A stretch of DNA of 64,000 nt from Xanthobacter autotrophicus Py2 (GCA_000017645.1 CP000781.1:4203501-4267500); one strand, 5' to 3'; shown: positions 43,131 through 51,706, counted from the first letter of the stretch. The notes: generated by a model not told the origin, from the letters alone. Translations and numbers: made by a program.

Positions 43131-43234
43131 TCTATCTCACCCTCGCCTTGTGGCCTTATCTTCTGGGGGCGGTGGGAATCGGCCTTGCCACCGGCTATGC
43201 GCTCGGCCGGCTGAACCCGGGGAGGCGTGCATGA
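43127..43234 (+). CDS. 35-residue membrane micro-protein, coupled on both sides
   Basis: The GTG at 43127 overlaps the OmpA gene's stop (GTGA), and its own stop at 43232-43234 overlaps the next ATG (ATGA). The 35 residues are a single hydrophobic helix ('LTLALWPYLLGAVGIGLATG') followed by a short basic tail ('RLNPGRRA'), so a single-pass inner-membrane peptide is predicted. Double four-base overlaps with real genes on both sides are strong evidence that it is translated. The basic end would face the cytoplasm. It could be a subunit of, or regulator for, a complex of the OmpA protein and the downstream helix-hairpin-helix protein. Confidence 0.75.
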   Translation: MIYLTLALWPYLLGAVGIGLATGYALGRLNPGRRA

Positions 43235-43992
43235 CGGCCTTCACCATCGAAGTCCTGCTGCTTCTGGCCCTGGCCTTCCTGCTGGGGCTGGCCGTGGGCT
43301 TCAAGCTCGGCCGCCGCGCCGTCCCTACGGCCGAAAGCGGGGCACCGCCCGTGGCCACGTTCACCGGCCGGCTGCCGGTGCACGAGGCAGGCGAGAACGA
43401 GGCGGGTGAGTACGGGGCAGGTGGGCGCCTGCCGCCGTCAGCGCTGCCCTTCTCCGCCACACCCTCCGATCCCGGACCCCATGATAGCGCCCATGACACC
43501 GCGCCGGACCCTGTGGCTCCGCGTGCGCCGCTTCAAGGCGAGCCGCTTCCCCTGCCGCCCCGTCCGGCGCCGGCGCCGCGGGAGCCGGACCTGTTCTCCC
43601 GGCTCGGGCTGAGCCCGAACCTCGCCTCCCTGCCGCCGGAACCGGAGGACGAGCCCCTGCCGTTGCCGCTGCCCCCGCCGCCGGTGGTGCGGGAGAAGGG
43701 GCCGGACGGCCATCCGGGCGTGCGCCCGCCCACCCTCGATGCGCCGGAGGGGGAGGGGGCGGACGACCTCAAGCTGCTGAAGGGCATCGGCCCGCAGAAC
43801 GAGCGCCGGCTCAACGCGCTCGGCATCTTCCATATCCGCCAGATCGCCGCCTGGACCCCGGACGAGGCGGCCTGGGTGGGCAGCTACCTGGCCTTTCCCG
43901 GCCGCATCGAACGGGAGAACTGGATCGGCCAGGCCCGTGCCCTCGCCGCCGGCGCGCCGCCGCCGGAGCCGGGCAGCCGCCGGCGAGGGTGA
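43231..43992 (+). CDS. Membrane-anchored protein with a C-terminal helix-hairpin-helix domain
   Basis: The ATG at 43231 lies in the ATGA overlap with the micro-protein. The 253-residue product starts with a transmembrane helix ('IEVLLLLALAFLLGLAVGFKLG'). A long Pro/Glu/Gly-rich linker (about 40-195) includes a pentapeptide stretch (E-A-G-E-N/Y) from a 15-bp repeat. It ends with a helix-hairpin-helix domain ('DDLKLLKGIGPQNERRLNALGI', then 'HIRQIAAWTPDEAAWV'). Such 'LKxIKGIGP' domains occur in NuoE-like fusions and ribosomal-protein fusions in alphaproteobacteria; their role is unclear. The operon context suggests an envelope function. Confidence 0.82.
   Translation: MTAFTIEVLLLLALAFLLGLAVGFKLGRRAVPTAESGAPPVATFTGRLPVHEAGENEAGEYGAGGRLPPSALPFSATPSDPGPHDSAHDTAPDPVAPRAPLQGEPLPLPPRPAPAPREPDLFSRLGLSPNLASLPPEPEDEPLPLPLPPPPVVREKGPDGHPGVRPPTLDAPEGEGADDLKLLKGIGPQNERRLNALGIFHIRQIAAWTPDEAAWVGSYLAFPGRIERENWIGQARALAAGAPPPEPGSRRRG
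43384..43428 (+). repeat. 15-bp in-frame tandem repeat (3 degenerate units)
   Basis: Units at 43384-43398 (GAGGCAGGCGAGAAC), 43399-43413 (GAGGCGGGTGAGTAC) and 43414-43428 (GGGGCAGGTGGGCGC) encode E-A-G-E-N, E-A-G-E-Y and G-A-G-G-R in the linker of the helix-hairpin-helix protein. Confidence 0.85.
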
Positions 43993-44040
43993 GGCGGGTC
44001 GCGGCTTCAGGGGGGAGAGGATTGCCATCATCCCGCACCA

Positions 44041-44345
44041 CGGGTGAACCCTCTCCCGCGTGCGGGGAGGGCAGGGTAGGGGCAGCGCCATAAGGCGACA
44101 GAGCACCGTCGCCGTCCGGCTTGACCGGATGGCCCATGGCTGGGCCGTGACAATGCGGTGGGGATAACGCGGCGGGCGCCTGGAAAGCGGCGAGATGGCC
44201 CCTCCGGTCAAGCCGGAGGGCGACGGGGGCGGGAAGTGCCAGCCCTCCCCCACGTGGGCGAGTGCGCGCATCCCAGGAGGTGGAGAGCAGGCCGCTGTCA
44301 TCCAGCCGCTGGTGAACCCTCCCCCGCAAGCGGGAGAGGGGCGCA
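44041..44345 (+). repeat. Composite intergenic palindromic element, copy 1
   Basis: This gene-free region (43993-44407) holds two kinds of palindrome. Type A (CTCTCCCGCxxGCGGGGAGG) is at about 44048-44079 and 44316-44340, with a weaker copy near 44240. Type B has CCGTCCGGCTTGACCGGATGG at about 44110-44135 and CCCTCCGGTCAAGCCGGAGGG at about 44200-44222, each inside longer conserved flanks (AGAGCACCGTCGCC...GGCCCATGGCT, and AAGCGGCGAGATGGCC...GCGAC). The same flanks recur inverted at 63302-63412. Confidence 0.85.
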
Positions 44346-44407
44346 TCGCATCAGGGCGAGATGTTGGTCGTCATTGGAGGCCCGCCCCTTTGAACAGCCC
44401 GTCCGCC

Positions 44408-46726
44408 TCAGCGGCCGCCGCGCAGGTCGGCTTCCATCTGCAGCTTGGAGGGGATGTTGAAGCGTACCTTGTAGACTTGGTAGTTCTCCATCACCCGCTG
44501 CACATAGTTGCGGGTCTCGGAGAAGGGGATGGATTCCACCCAGTCCACCACGTCCACGTCCGGGTCGCGCGGGTCGCCGTAGCGCTGGATCCACTTGGCC
44601 ACGCTGCCGCGCCCGGCATTGTAGGCGGCGAACACCAGCACGTAGTTGCCGCCGTAATTCTGCACCAGCTCGCCCAACTCGGCGGCGCCGAACTGCACGT
44701 TGTAGGACTGGTCGCTCATGAGCCGGGATTCGCTGAAGGGCACGCCGGTCTTCTTGGTGACCTCGCGGCCGGCCTCGGGCGTCACCTGCATCAGGCCCAT
44801 GGCCTTGGCGCTGGACAGCGTGCGGGCGTTGAACTGGCTTTCCTGCCGCGCCACCGCATAGATCGCCGCCTTGTCCACCGGATTGCCGATGGGGGTGTAG
44901 CTGGGCAGGCCGAAGGTGGGGAAGGCTTCCGCCTCCAGCGGATGACCCTCCGCGAGGCCCTCCTTGCCTACTACCAGCGCGCCGCGGGCGTCGCCATTTG
45001 CCTCGGCGAGGTCGGCCAGCATGGCAAGCTGGGCCGGATCCTCCATGCGCCAGGCGAGGTCGTAATAGATGGTCAGGGGAATGTCGCGCTCGCCCACCGC
45101 ATAAAGCATGCGGATGGCCTTCACCGGCTCCAGCCGGGCGAAGGTGTTGCGGCTGTCGAACGAAGGCGAGGGCGAGCGCAGCACCACCGGCGCCATGCCG
45201 AGCTTGGTGCGCGAGAGCTGGCCGTAATAGGTGGCCGGGAAGCGCGCCGCTGCCTGGAAGCGCTCGCGGGCACGGCCGCCGTCGCCCATGGCCTCGGCCG
45301 CCCGCGCCTGCCAGTAATAGGCCCGCGACAGGGTGATGGGGTGCTTCTGGTCGTCGTCGATCTTGGCGAAATGCTGGGCGGCGGTGCGCGGGTCCTTCAG
45401 GAAGCGCAGGGCGATCCAGCCGGCGGTGAAGTGCTGCTCGGCACGGTAATTGTCGGCCTTGGGCGGCACGCCGGTGGCGGCCACCTTGTAGGCGGTCTGG
45501 AAATCGCCGGCGTCCAGCAGCTCGCGGGCGACGAGGCGCCGCTCGATCCACCATTCGTCTGGATCGGCCCGCACCTGGTCGGAGGTGGCGCCGGCCAGGA
45601 GCGCGCGCGCGGCGTCCTGCGGCTTGTCGGCCCGGCGGGCGAGTTGGGACTTGGCGAACAGATAGGCCGGATCGCTCGACAAATTGAACGGCACCTGGGC
45701 CAGTAGCTTCTCGCCGTTGGAGTCCTTCTTTGCGATGGCCATGCGCGCCTTGGTGAGGGCGACGATGTCCGAGCCGGCGCGGGCGGCGGCGCGCAGGGCG
45801 CGGTCGGGGTCCGGCTTGTAGCTGAAGCGGTCGGCCCGCAGCTTGTGGTCGGTGCGGGTGAGGAAGCCGGAGAACTCGTCGATGATCTTCGATTCGAAGC
45901 TCTCGTTCAGCTCATCCTCGCGCCACGCCTCTCGCACCCAGTCGGCCGCATCCGAGCGGTTGCCGGCGGCCACGAGGTAGCGGGCGAGCGCGATCTTGCC
46001 CTCGCCGGAGAGCGGCGGCTGCTCGGCGAAGAAGTCGCGCGCCTTGGCCGGGTCGCGGTTCTCCTGGAACAGCACCCGCTCGGCGCGGCGGCGCAGGGTG
46101 TTCTGGGTCGGCCAGCCGGGCTTGTCCTTCAGGAACTGGTTGATGGCGTCGAAGCCGAGGTCGTTGGGCGCGTGGCGGATGACGAGCCAGGTCACGAGGC
46201 TGCGCGCCGCCGGATCGTCGAGCTGCTGGGCGGCGCCCATGGCTTCCGCCGCGCGTCCGTTCTTGGCGGCGTTCACCGCCACCTTCAGCGCGGCGAGGTC
46301 GCCGCCGGGAATGTTGGACGAGGCGCCCAGCGTCGGCGCCACCTGGGGCGTGGCGGCCGGGGCGCGGGCGGTGGCCGGCTTGCCCGAGGGCTTGGAGGTG
46401 GACGGCTTTGCCGCATCCTTGTGGGCCTTGGCGTCCTTGCCGGACTTGGCGTCGGCAGATGCCTTGGCATTGCCGGTCGGTTTGGTGTCCTTGGCCTTGG
46501 CGTCCTTCGCCTTGCTGTCGTGGGCCTTGGCGTCCTTGGCCTTGGTGTCCTTGGCGGAATGGGTATCCTTCGCCTTCGAATCCTTGGCCTTGGCGTCCTT
46601 CGCGCTGTCCTTGGCGGAGGCCGGCTTGGCCGTCGGCGTGGTCTCCGCGAGAGCCGGCATCGCCCCGCTCCACGCGAGGGCGAGCGCAAGCGCGCTCACG
46701 GAAATCAGGCTCGAAACAGGCGACAT
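44408..46726 (-). CDS. Soluble lytic murein transglycosylase (Slt family)
   Basis: From the ATG at 46726 it has 772 residues with a signal peptide ('LISVSALALALAWSGAMPALA'). Residues about 38-83 are a Lys/Ala/Asp-rich pentapeptide array (A-K-D-x-K). The middle (about 150-590) is a helical superhelix like the Slt70 U and L domains. The C-terminal SLT domain has the catalytic E629 in 'ARQESQFNARTLSSAKAMGLMQVTP', then 'DQSYNVQFGAAELGEL' and 'FAAYNAGRGSVAKWI'. It cleaves peptidoglycan glycan strands in the periplasm, making 1,6-anhydro ends. The charged repeat is an unusual addition and may bind peptidoglycan or act as a spacer. Confidence 0.93.
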   Translation of the reverse strand: MSPVSSLISVSALALALAWSGAMPALAETTPTAKPASAKDSAKDAKAKDSKAKDTHSAKDTKAKDAKAHDSKAKDAKAKDTKPTGNAKASADAKSGKDAKAHKDAAKPSTSKPSGKPATARAPAATPQVAPTLGASSNIPGGDLAALKVAVNAAKNGRAAEAMGAAQQLDDPAARSLVTWLVIRHAPNDLGFDAINQFLKDKPGWPTQNTLRRRAERVLFQENRDPAKARDFFAEQPPLSGEGKIALARYLVAAGNRSDAADWVREAWREDELNESFESKIIDEFSGFLTRTDHKLRADRFSYKPDPDRALRAAARAGSDIVALTKARMAIAKKDSNGEKLLAQVPFNLSSDPAYLFAKSQLARRADKPQDAARALLAGATSDQVRADPDEWWIERRLVARELLDAGDFQTAYKVAATGVPPKADNYRAEQHFTAGWIALRFLKDPRTAAQHFAKIDDDQKHPITLSRAYYWQARAAEAMGDGGRARERFQAAARFPATYYGQLSRTKLGMAPVVLRSPSPSFDSRNTFARLEPVKAIRMLYAVGERDIPLTIYYDLAWRMEDPAQLAMLADLAEANGDARGALVVGKEGLAEGHPLEAEAFPTFGLPSYTPIGNPVDKAAIYAVARQESQFNARTLSSAKAMGLMQVTPEAGREVTKKTGVPFSESRLMSDQSYNVQFGAAELGELVQNYGGNYVLVFAAYNAGRGSVAKWIQRYGDPRDPDVDVVDWVESIPFSETRNYVQRVMENYQVYKVRFNIPSKLQMEADLRGGR
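46478..46615 (-). repeat. 15-bp-period repeat array encoding Lys-Ala-Lys-Asp units
   Basis: The DNA encodes about nine pentapeptide-like units (AKDSA, AKDAK, AKDSK, AKDTH, AKDTK, AKDAK, AHDSK, AKDAK, AKDTK). One unit has an extra codon. On the plus strand this appears as recurring CTTGGCGTCCTTGGCCTTG-like phrases. Confidence 0.85.
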
Positions 46727-47188
46727 GCAATGTCCTCGCGGCGGGTTGGTGTCGTTTGATGTGATCTTGCGGCTCCCCCTCACCCATGTTCCGCCAGCCG
46801 TGTTGACGAAACCCTAACCAGATTGATCGCGCAAAGAGGGCGAAAACGCGGCTCCTGACCTAGCGTCGGTTGCAGGGACGAAAATCCCTCACCGGGGTGC
46901 CGCTCTTTGGCGAAAAACAGGCGCACCGGGCTGAGGGCGCGGCGCCCGCGCCGTGTTCGGGGTACCGGCGGGGGGCCGGACGCATGGTGTCGTCGCGTGC
47001 CCCCTTTCCGGCCGGCCGGCAAAAGGATAAGGGTCAAGGCCCGCCCGCCGCTCATCCGAGCCGGCGTGCGCCGGGACGTTGGCGCACGGTCTCAAGGTTC
47101 GCGCGCAGGCGGTCCCGGTCAATCACAAGCCCCGCGAGGCAGGCCTCACCGGCCAGCCGATAAGCCCCAGGAACCCAAGGCGTTCGCC
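46727..47188. other. Divergent intergenic region between the transglycosylase and dapA
   Basis: About 460 bases without a convincing gene; open frames here are short and shifted copies of GC-rich codons. It should hold divergent promoters. Only weak promoter-like sequences are visible. Confidence 0.55.
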
Positions 47189-48088
47189 ATGTCGCCCATT
47201 TCGTCTGCGTCGCGCTTCCGCGGCTCGTTTACCGCTCTCGTCACCCCGTTCCGCGACGGCGCACTGGATGAAAAGGCGTTCCGCGCCTTCGTGGACTGGC
47301 AGATCGCCGAAGGCACCCACGGCCTCGTGCCGGTCGGCACCACCGGCGAAAGCCCGACCCTCTCCCACGAGGAGCACAATCGCGTGGTGGAATGGACGGT
47401 CCAGCAGTCCGCCGGCCGGGTGCCGGTGATGGCGGGCGCCGGATCCAACAACACGGCGGAGGCGGTGGCCCTCGCCCAGCACGCGCAGAAGGTGGGCGCC
47501 GACGCCCTGCTGGTGGTGACGCCCTACTACAACAAGCCCACCCAGGAAGGCCTCTACCAGCACTTCAAGGCCATCGCCAACGCGGTGGAGCTGCCGATCT
47601 TCATCTACAACATCCCGAGCCGCTCGGTGATCGACATGTCGGTGGAGACCATGGCGCGGCTGTTCGAGATCAAGAACATCGCCGGCGTGAAGGATGCCAC
47701 CGCGAACCTCGCCCGCGTGTCGCTGCAGCGGCAGGTGCTGGGGCCGGACTTCATCCAGCTCTCGGGAGAGGATGCCACGGCGCTGGGCTTCAACGCCCAC
47801 GGCGGGCAGGGCTGCATCTCGGTGGCGTCCAACGTCGCGCCGCGCCTGTGCTCGGATTTCCAGACCGCCTGCCTTTCCGGCGACTACAAGGCGGCGCTGG
47901 CGATCCAGGACATCCTGATGCCGCTGCATACGGCGCTGTTCGTGGAGACCAATCCGGCGCCCACCAAGTATGCTCTCTCGCTGCTCGGCAAGATGAGCGA
48001 GGAGGCGCGGCTTCCCATGGTGCCGGTCTCGGAGACCACCCGCGCCGTGGTGAAGAGCGCCATGGTGCATGCCGGCCTCATCAACTGA
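47189..48088 (+). CDS. dapA: 4-hydroxy-tetrahydrodipicolinate synthase
   Basis: A 299-residue enzyme from the ATG at 47189; the open frame upstream is not coding. It condenses pyruvate with aspartate semialdehyde in lysine and diaminopimelate synthesis in the cytoplasm. The Schiff-base lysine is K168 in 'IAGVKDAT', the catalytic Tyr is Y140 in '[10 protein letters not shown]', and T51-T52 lie in '[11 protein letters not shown]'. '[17 protein letters not shown]' matches the family signature. It is the first gene of a same-strand group ending in smpB, a common alphaproteobacterial pairing that is interrupted here by a toxin-antitoxin pair. Confidence 0.97.
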   Translation: MSPISSASRFRGSFTALVTPFRDGALDEKAFRAFVDWQIAEGTHGLVPVGTTGESPTLSHEEHNRVVEWTVQQSAGRVPVMAGAGSNNTAEAVALAQHAQKVGADALLVVTPYYNKPTQEGLYQHFKAIANAVELPIFIYNIPSRSVIDMSVETMARLFEIKNIAGVKDATANLARVSLQRQVLGPDFIQLSGEDATALGFNAHGGQGCISVASNVAPRLCSDFQTACLSGDYKAALAIQDILMPLHTALFVETNPAPTKYALSLLGKMSEEARLPMVPVSETTRAVVKSAMVHAGLIN

Positions 48089-48112
48089 GCGCGGGTCTGC
48101 TATCCTTCGTCC

Positions 48113-48358
48113 ATGACCAAGCTGCTGGACCAGGCCATCGCCGAGATCCGCAAGCTCTCCGACGCGGAACAGGACCGCGCCGCCGAGCTGCTGCTCGGCC
48201 TCGTCCACCGGGACGAGGCGGGTGAGGGCGGGGAAGCGGACTACCAGCTGACGCCGGAGCAGATCGAGCGGGTCCGGCTCGGTCTTGCCCAGGCGCGGCG
48301 CGGCGAGTTCGCTGATCCGCAGGAGATCGAGGAGCTGTGGCGGCAGTTCGGTCTGTGA
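48113..48358 (+). CDS. ParD/RelB-like antitoxin (81 aa)
   Basis: A small acidic protein with an N-terminal helical region ('LLDQAIAEIRKLSDAEQDRAAELLL') and a C-terminal toxin-contact-like tail ('LTPEQIERVRLGLAQARRGEFADPQEIEELWRQF'). The 'LAQARRGEFADPQEI' stretch is typical of antitoxins paired with ParE-like toxins. The stop overlaps the next gene's GTG start (GTGA), the usual coupled arrangement. It is expected to neutralise the downstream toxin and repress its own promoter. Confidence 0.8.
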   Translation: MTKLLDQAIAEIRKLSDAEQDRAAELLLGLVHRDEAGEGGEADYQLTPEQIERVRLGLAQARRGEFADPQEIEELWRQFGL

Positions 48359-48636
48359 AGGTCCACTTCACGCCGGTCGCGCAGCAGGACCTTGCGGCGA
48401 TCCTTGCCTATCTGCGGCAGCATTCGCCAATGGGCATGCGTCACGTGGGTTCCGCGATCCAGCAGACCATCCGCCTGCTTGCGGCCGAGCCGTTCATGGG
48501 GCGGCCGGGGGTTCTGCCGGGCACCCGCGAGTTCATCGTGCGCGGCTATCCCTATATCATTGCGTATGAGGTTGATGAGACGCGCCGGGAACTGTCCATC
48601 GTTTCCGTCATCCACACCGCCCGCCAGCGCCCCTGA
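48355..48636 (+). CDS. ParE/RelE-superfamily toxin
   Basis: I chose the GTG at 48355 in the GTGA overlap; a GTG at 48337 would add six residues. The 93-residue product has the ParE layout: 'VHFTPVAQQDLAAILAYL', then 'LAAEPFMGRPGVLPGTREFIVRGYPYIIAYEV', and the final strand 'LSIVSVIHTARQRP'. The conserved Arg in the R-E-F-I-V-x-x-Y-x-Y segment and the H-x-A-R-Q end match ParE toxins, which poison DNA gyrase. The pair is a plausible type II toxin-antitoxin module placed between dapA and smpB. Confidence 0.83.
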   Translation: MKVHFTPVAQQDLAAILAYLRQHSPMGMRHVGSAIQQTIRLLAAEPFMGRPGVLPGTREFIVRGYPYIIAYEVDETRRELSIVSVIHTARQRP

Positions 48637-48681
48637 CCCCTCCCGCTTGCCTGAGCGGTGCGTCGAGACCACATTCCCATC

Positions 48682-49158
48682 ATGAGCAGCAAGAAGACCG
48701 AAGCTCCGCGCAAGATCGCCGCCGACAACCGGCGCGCGCGGTTCGATTTCGAAATTGGCGAGACTTTCGAGGCCGGTGTCATGCTCACCGGCACCGAGGT
48801 GAAGAGCCTGCGCACCGGCAAGGCCACCATCGGCGAGAGCTATGCCGCCCAGAAGGCCGGGGAGATGTGGCTCTACAACGCCTATATCCCGGAATATCTG
48901 GAGGCCAACCGCTTCAACCACGAGACCCGCCGGCCCCGCAAGCTGCTGCTGCACAAGCGGCAGATCGCCAAGCTCGGCCATGCGGTGGAGCGCGAGGGCA
49001 TGACCGTGGTGGCGCTGAAGATCTATTTCAATGACCAGGGTCGGGCCAAGGTGGAGCTGGCCCTCGCCAAGGGCAAGAAAGCCCACGACAAGCGCGAGGC
49101 CTCCAAGGAACGCGACTGGGCGCGCGACAAGGCGCGCCTGATGCGCGACCGTGGCTGA
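48682..49158 (+). CDS. smpB: SsrA-binding protein (trans-translation)
   Basis: A 158-residue protein from the ATG at 48682, with '[35 protein letters not shown]', 'NAYIPEY', '[15 protein letters not shown]' and the basic C-terminal tail '[21 protein letters not shown]'. SmpB binds tmRNA and delivers it to stalled ribosomes. The tail is the part that enters the mRNA channel. The next gene starts inside its last codons. Confidence 0.97.
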
Positions 49159-49594
49159 TCGGGCGGGGAGCGGGCAAGGGGAGGGGGAGTTGGCCGGCAA
49201 GATCGCCTTCGATCACTGCGTGGTCCATGTGAGCGATTTCGCGCGCTCCAACGCCTTCTATGCGGCCGTGCTGGGGGCCGAGGTGGTGCCGGCGGGGGCG
49301 GGCTTCGCCTATCGCTTCGGCGACCGCCAGCTGAACCTGCACGGGCCGGGGGTGGACCCGGTTCCGGTGGCGCGACTACCGGTCCAGCCCGGCAACAGCG
49401 ACCTGTGCTTCCGCTGGAGCGGGCCGATTGCCGAGGCGGCGGCCCACCTTGCCGCCCATGGCATCACAGCGGAACTGGGCCCGGTGCCGCGCTTCGGCGC
49501 GCTGGGGCGGGGCACCAGCCTCTATTTCCGCGATCCCGACGGATCGCTCCTGGAATTCATCTCCTATGACGACGCGCCGGGGGAGCAGCCATGA
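49151..49594 (+). CDS. VOC/glyoxalase superfamily protein
   Basis: The 147-residue product starts with GTG at 49151, overlapping smpB; a TTG at 49190 is an alternative. It has the paired beta-alpha-beta3 modules of the VOC fold: '[27 protein letters not shown]' with metal-ligand-like H22 and then '[10 protein letters not shown]', and in the second module '[18 protein letters not shown]' with the final Glu. It resembles fosfomycin-resistance/glyoxalase-like proteins of unknown substrate. It is coupled by ATGA to the peroxiredoxin gene, so a stress or detoxification role is a fair inference. Confidence 0.82.
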
Positions 49595-50166
49595 CCACCT
49601 ATAACAGCCTGCCCGACAGCCTCCCCGCGCCGGAGGATGACGGTCACGCCGCCCACCTGCCGGGGCTGGAACTGCCCATCATCCAGCTGCCGGCCACCGA
49701 CGGGCGGCTGGTGGACCTCTCAGGCCTGTCGGGCCTTGCGGTGGTCTATGCCTATCCGCGCACCGGCGTGCCCGGCGAGCCCCTGCCCACGGGCTGGGAC
49801 GAGATCCCCGGCGCGCGGGGCTGCACCCCGCAATCGTGCGCCTTCCGCGACCATTTCGCGGACCTCAAGGCGGCGGGGGCGGAGCATGTGTTCGGCCTCT
49901 CCCTGCAGGACACGGCCTACCAGCAGGAGGTGGCGGAGCGCCTGCACCTGCCGTTCCCGCTCCTGTCCGACCACCGGCACGAGCTGACCCACGCCATCCG
50001 CCTGCCCACCTTCACGGTGGAGGGCGCGACGCTGTTGAAGCGCATCACCCTCATCATCGAGGACGGCGCCATCTCCCACGTCTTCTATCCGGTGTTCCCG
50101 CCGGACCGGAACGCGGCCGACGTGCTGGCGCACCTTCACGCCAAGCGGTCGCAGGACGGGGAATAG
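49591..50166 (+). CDS. Peroxiredoxin (BCP/PrxQ-like)
   Basis: A 191-residue thioredoxin-fold protein. 'VVYAYPRTGVPGEPLPTGWDEIPGARGCTPQSCAFRDHFADL' is the peroxiredoxin active-site region with an insertion; C78 is the likely peroxidatic Cys and C83 the resolving Cys, as in PrxQ. 'FGLSLQDTAYQQEVAERLHLPFPLLSDH' and 'RITLIIEDGAISHVFYPVFPP' continue the fold. It would reduce peroxides with thioredoxin-like donors. It overlaps the VOC gene by ATGA. Confidence 0.85.
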   Translation: MTTYNSLPDSLPAPEDDGHAAHLPGLELPIIQLPATDGRLVDLSGLSGLAVVYAYPRTGVPGEPLPTGWDEIPGARGCTPQSCAFRDHFADLKAAGAEHVFGLSLQDTAYQQEVAERLHLPFPLLSDHRHELTHAIRLPTFTVEGATLLKRITLIIEDGAISHVFYPVFPPDRNAADVLAHLHAKRSQDGE

Positions 50167-50172
50167 GCCTGC

Positions 50173-50874
50173 TCAGGCGGCGTCGAGATAGGCCCGCACC
50201 GCGGCGAAGACCGAGCGGAACATGTCCGGCGTCAGCACCCGCGTGTTGGTGTTGTAGCGCGAGCAATGGTAGCTCGCGAACAGCCGTACCGGCCCCAGTG
50301 TGCCGTCCGTGATGGTATCCGCCACGCCGTGGCCGAACTTGAGCCGCGAGGCTTTCTGCCCCAGCGCCGCCAGCGTCGAATCATGGGCGATCTTGCCCAG
50401 CGTCACGATGGCGGCGAGGCGCGGCATGGCGGCCATGGGCGCGGACAAAAACGGCCGGCAGGTGCGGATTTCCTCCGGCGTCGGCTTGTTTTGTGGCGGC
50501 ACGCAGCGCACCGCGTTCACGATGCGGGCATCGGTGAGGGTGAGGCCGTCTTCGGGATGGGCGGCATAGGTGCCGGTGGCGAAGCCGTATTCGATCAGCG
50601 TCGCGTAGAGCAGGTCGCCGGCATAGTCGCCGGTGAAGGGACGCCCGGTGCGGTTCGCCCCGCGCAGGCCGGGGGCGAGGCCGACGATGAGCAGCCGCGC
50701 ATCTTCGGGGCCGAAGGCCGGCACCGGGGCGTTGTGCCATCCGGGCTCCGCCGCCTGCCAGTCATGGCGGAAATCGGCGAGGCGCGGGCACAGGGGGCAG
50801 TCGGCCCCTGGCTCCAGGGCCGCTCGCGCAGGCGCCCGGGCAGAGGATGCCCGGGCAACGGAAACCTTGGCCAT
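50173..50874 (-). CDS. Uracil-DNA glycosylase, family 5 (UDGb)
   Basis: A 233-residue protein. Cys in 'CPLCPRLADF' and later 'RCVPPQNKPTPEEIRTC' fit the 4Fe-4S cluster of family 4/5 enzymes. Motif A is 'LIVGLAPGLRGANRTGRPFTGDYAG', with the family 5 G-L-A-P-G, and motif B is 'SYHCSRYNTNTRVLT'. These match UDGb rather than family 4. It removes uracil and hypoxanthine from DNA. It is convergent with the peroxiredoxin gene, with seven bases between the stops. Confidence 0.9.
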   Translation of the reverse strand: MAKVSVARASSARAPARAALEPGADCPLCPRLADFRHDWQAAEPGWHNAPVPAFGPEDARLLIVGLAPGLRGANRTGRPFTGDYAGDLLYATLIEYGFATGTYAAHPEDGLTLTDARIVNAVRCVPPQNKPTPEEIRTCRPFLSAPMAAMPRLAAIVTLGKIAHDSTLAALGQKASRLKFGHGVADTITDGTLGPVRLFASYHCSRYNTNTRVLTPDMFRSVFAAVRAYLDAA

Positions 50875-50891
50875 GCTTGGTGACCCGCGGC

Positions 50892-51500
50892 TCAGGGTTC
50901 GCCGGGGTCGCTGGCGGCGGCGGCGCCGCGGCGTTCCAGGAAGCGGGGCGTCTCCGACATGCGGCCCTGCCGCTCGGAGGGGTCGCGCCCGATCTTGGGC
51001 TGCAGGTCCACGAGGTCGATGAAGACATCGGCCTGTCGGCGCAGATCGTCGGCGATCAGTGGCGGCTGGGTGGAGATGGTGGACACCACCGACACGCGCA
51101 CGCCCTTGCGCTGGAGCGCCTCCACCAGCGAGCGGAAGTCGCCGTCGCCGGAGAACAGGACGATGTGGTCCACGTGCTCGGCCAGCTCCATGGCATCCAC
51201 GGCGATCTCGATGTCCATGTTGCCGCGCACGCGCCGGCGACCCTGGGAATCGGTGAATTCGCGGGCAAGCTTCGTGACCACGGCGTAGCCGTTGTAGTCC
51301 AGCCAGTCGAGCAGCGGGCGGATCGAGGAATATTCCTGGTCCTCGATCAGTGTCGTGTAATAAAACGCCCGCAACAGATACCCACGGCTCTGGAATTCCT
51401 TCAGGAGCCGCTTGTAGTCAATGTCGAAGCCGAGCGCTTTGGTAGCTGAATATAGATTGGCGCCATCTATCAGAAGAGCGATCTTTTCCAGGCCCTGCAT
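50892..51500 (-). CDS. NYN-domain (LabA/DUF88) putative ribonuclease
   Basis: A 202-residue protein from the ATG at 51500; the frame is open further up but is not coding. The PIN-like NYN fold has the acidic active-site residues: 'IALLIDGANLYSATKAL', 'GNMDIEIAVDAMELAEHVDHIVLFSGDGDFRSLVEAL' and 'VSTISTQPPLIADDLRRQADVFIDL'. Members are predicted metal-dependent RNases. The C-terminal tail (about 165-202) is basic and Gly/Pro-rich. This gene next to rpoZ is a recurrent arrangement in alphaproteobacteria, from my general knowledge. Confidence 0.88.
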   Translation of the reverse strand: MQGLEKIALLIDGANLYSATKALGFDIDYKRLLKEFQSRGYLLRAFYYTTLIEDQEYSSIRPLLDWLDYNGYAVVTKLAREFTDSQGRRRVRGNMDIEIAVDAMELAEHVDHIVLFSGDGDFRSLVEALQRKGVRVSVVSTISTQPPLIADDLRRQADVFIDLVDLQPKIGRDPSERQGRMSETPRFLERRGAAAASDPGEP

Positions 51501-51706
51501 ACAAAGGTCCGCCGATGGAATGGGAATGGGCGTAACGGGAACGGCTGCAAACCACGTCCTACGTTCGCCTTTCTCCGACGAAGGCCGGCCCAAAGCAAGC
51601 GAAAAAGGCAGGGCGGGCTTGCCCATCATGGTGAATTGCTGTACTGACCCGCTCTTCCCAAGGCCGATAGTTGCGCGCCTTATGCGCATGAGGGAGTGAC
51701 GAGCCC

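Noticed and set aside
44041..44345. CRISPR-like array
   Set aside because: The units are two different palindromes with uneven spacing and no spacer-repeat pattern or cas genes.
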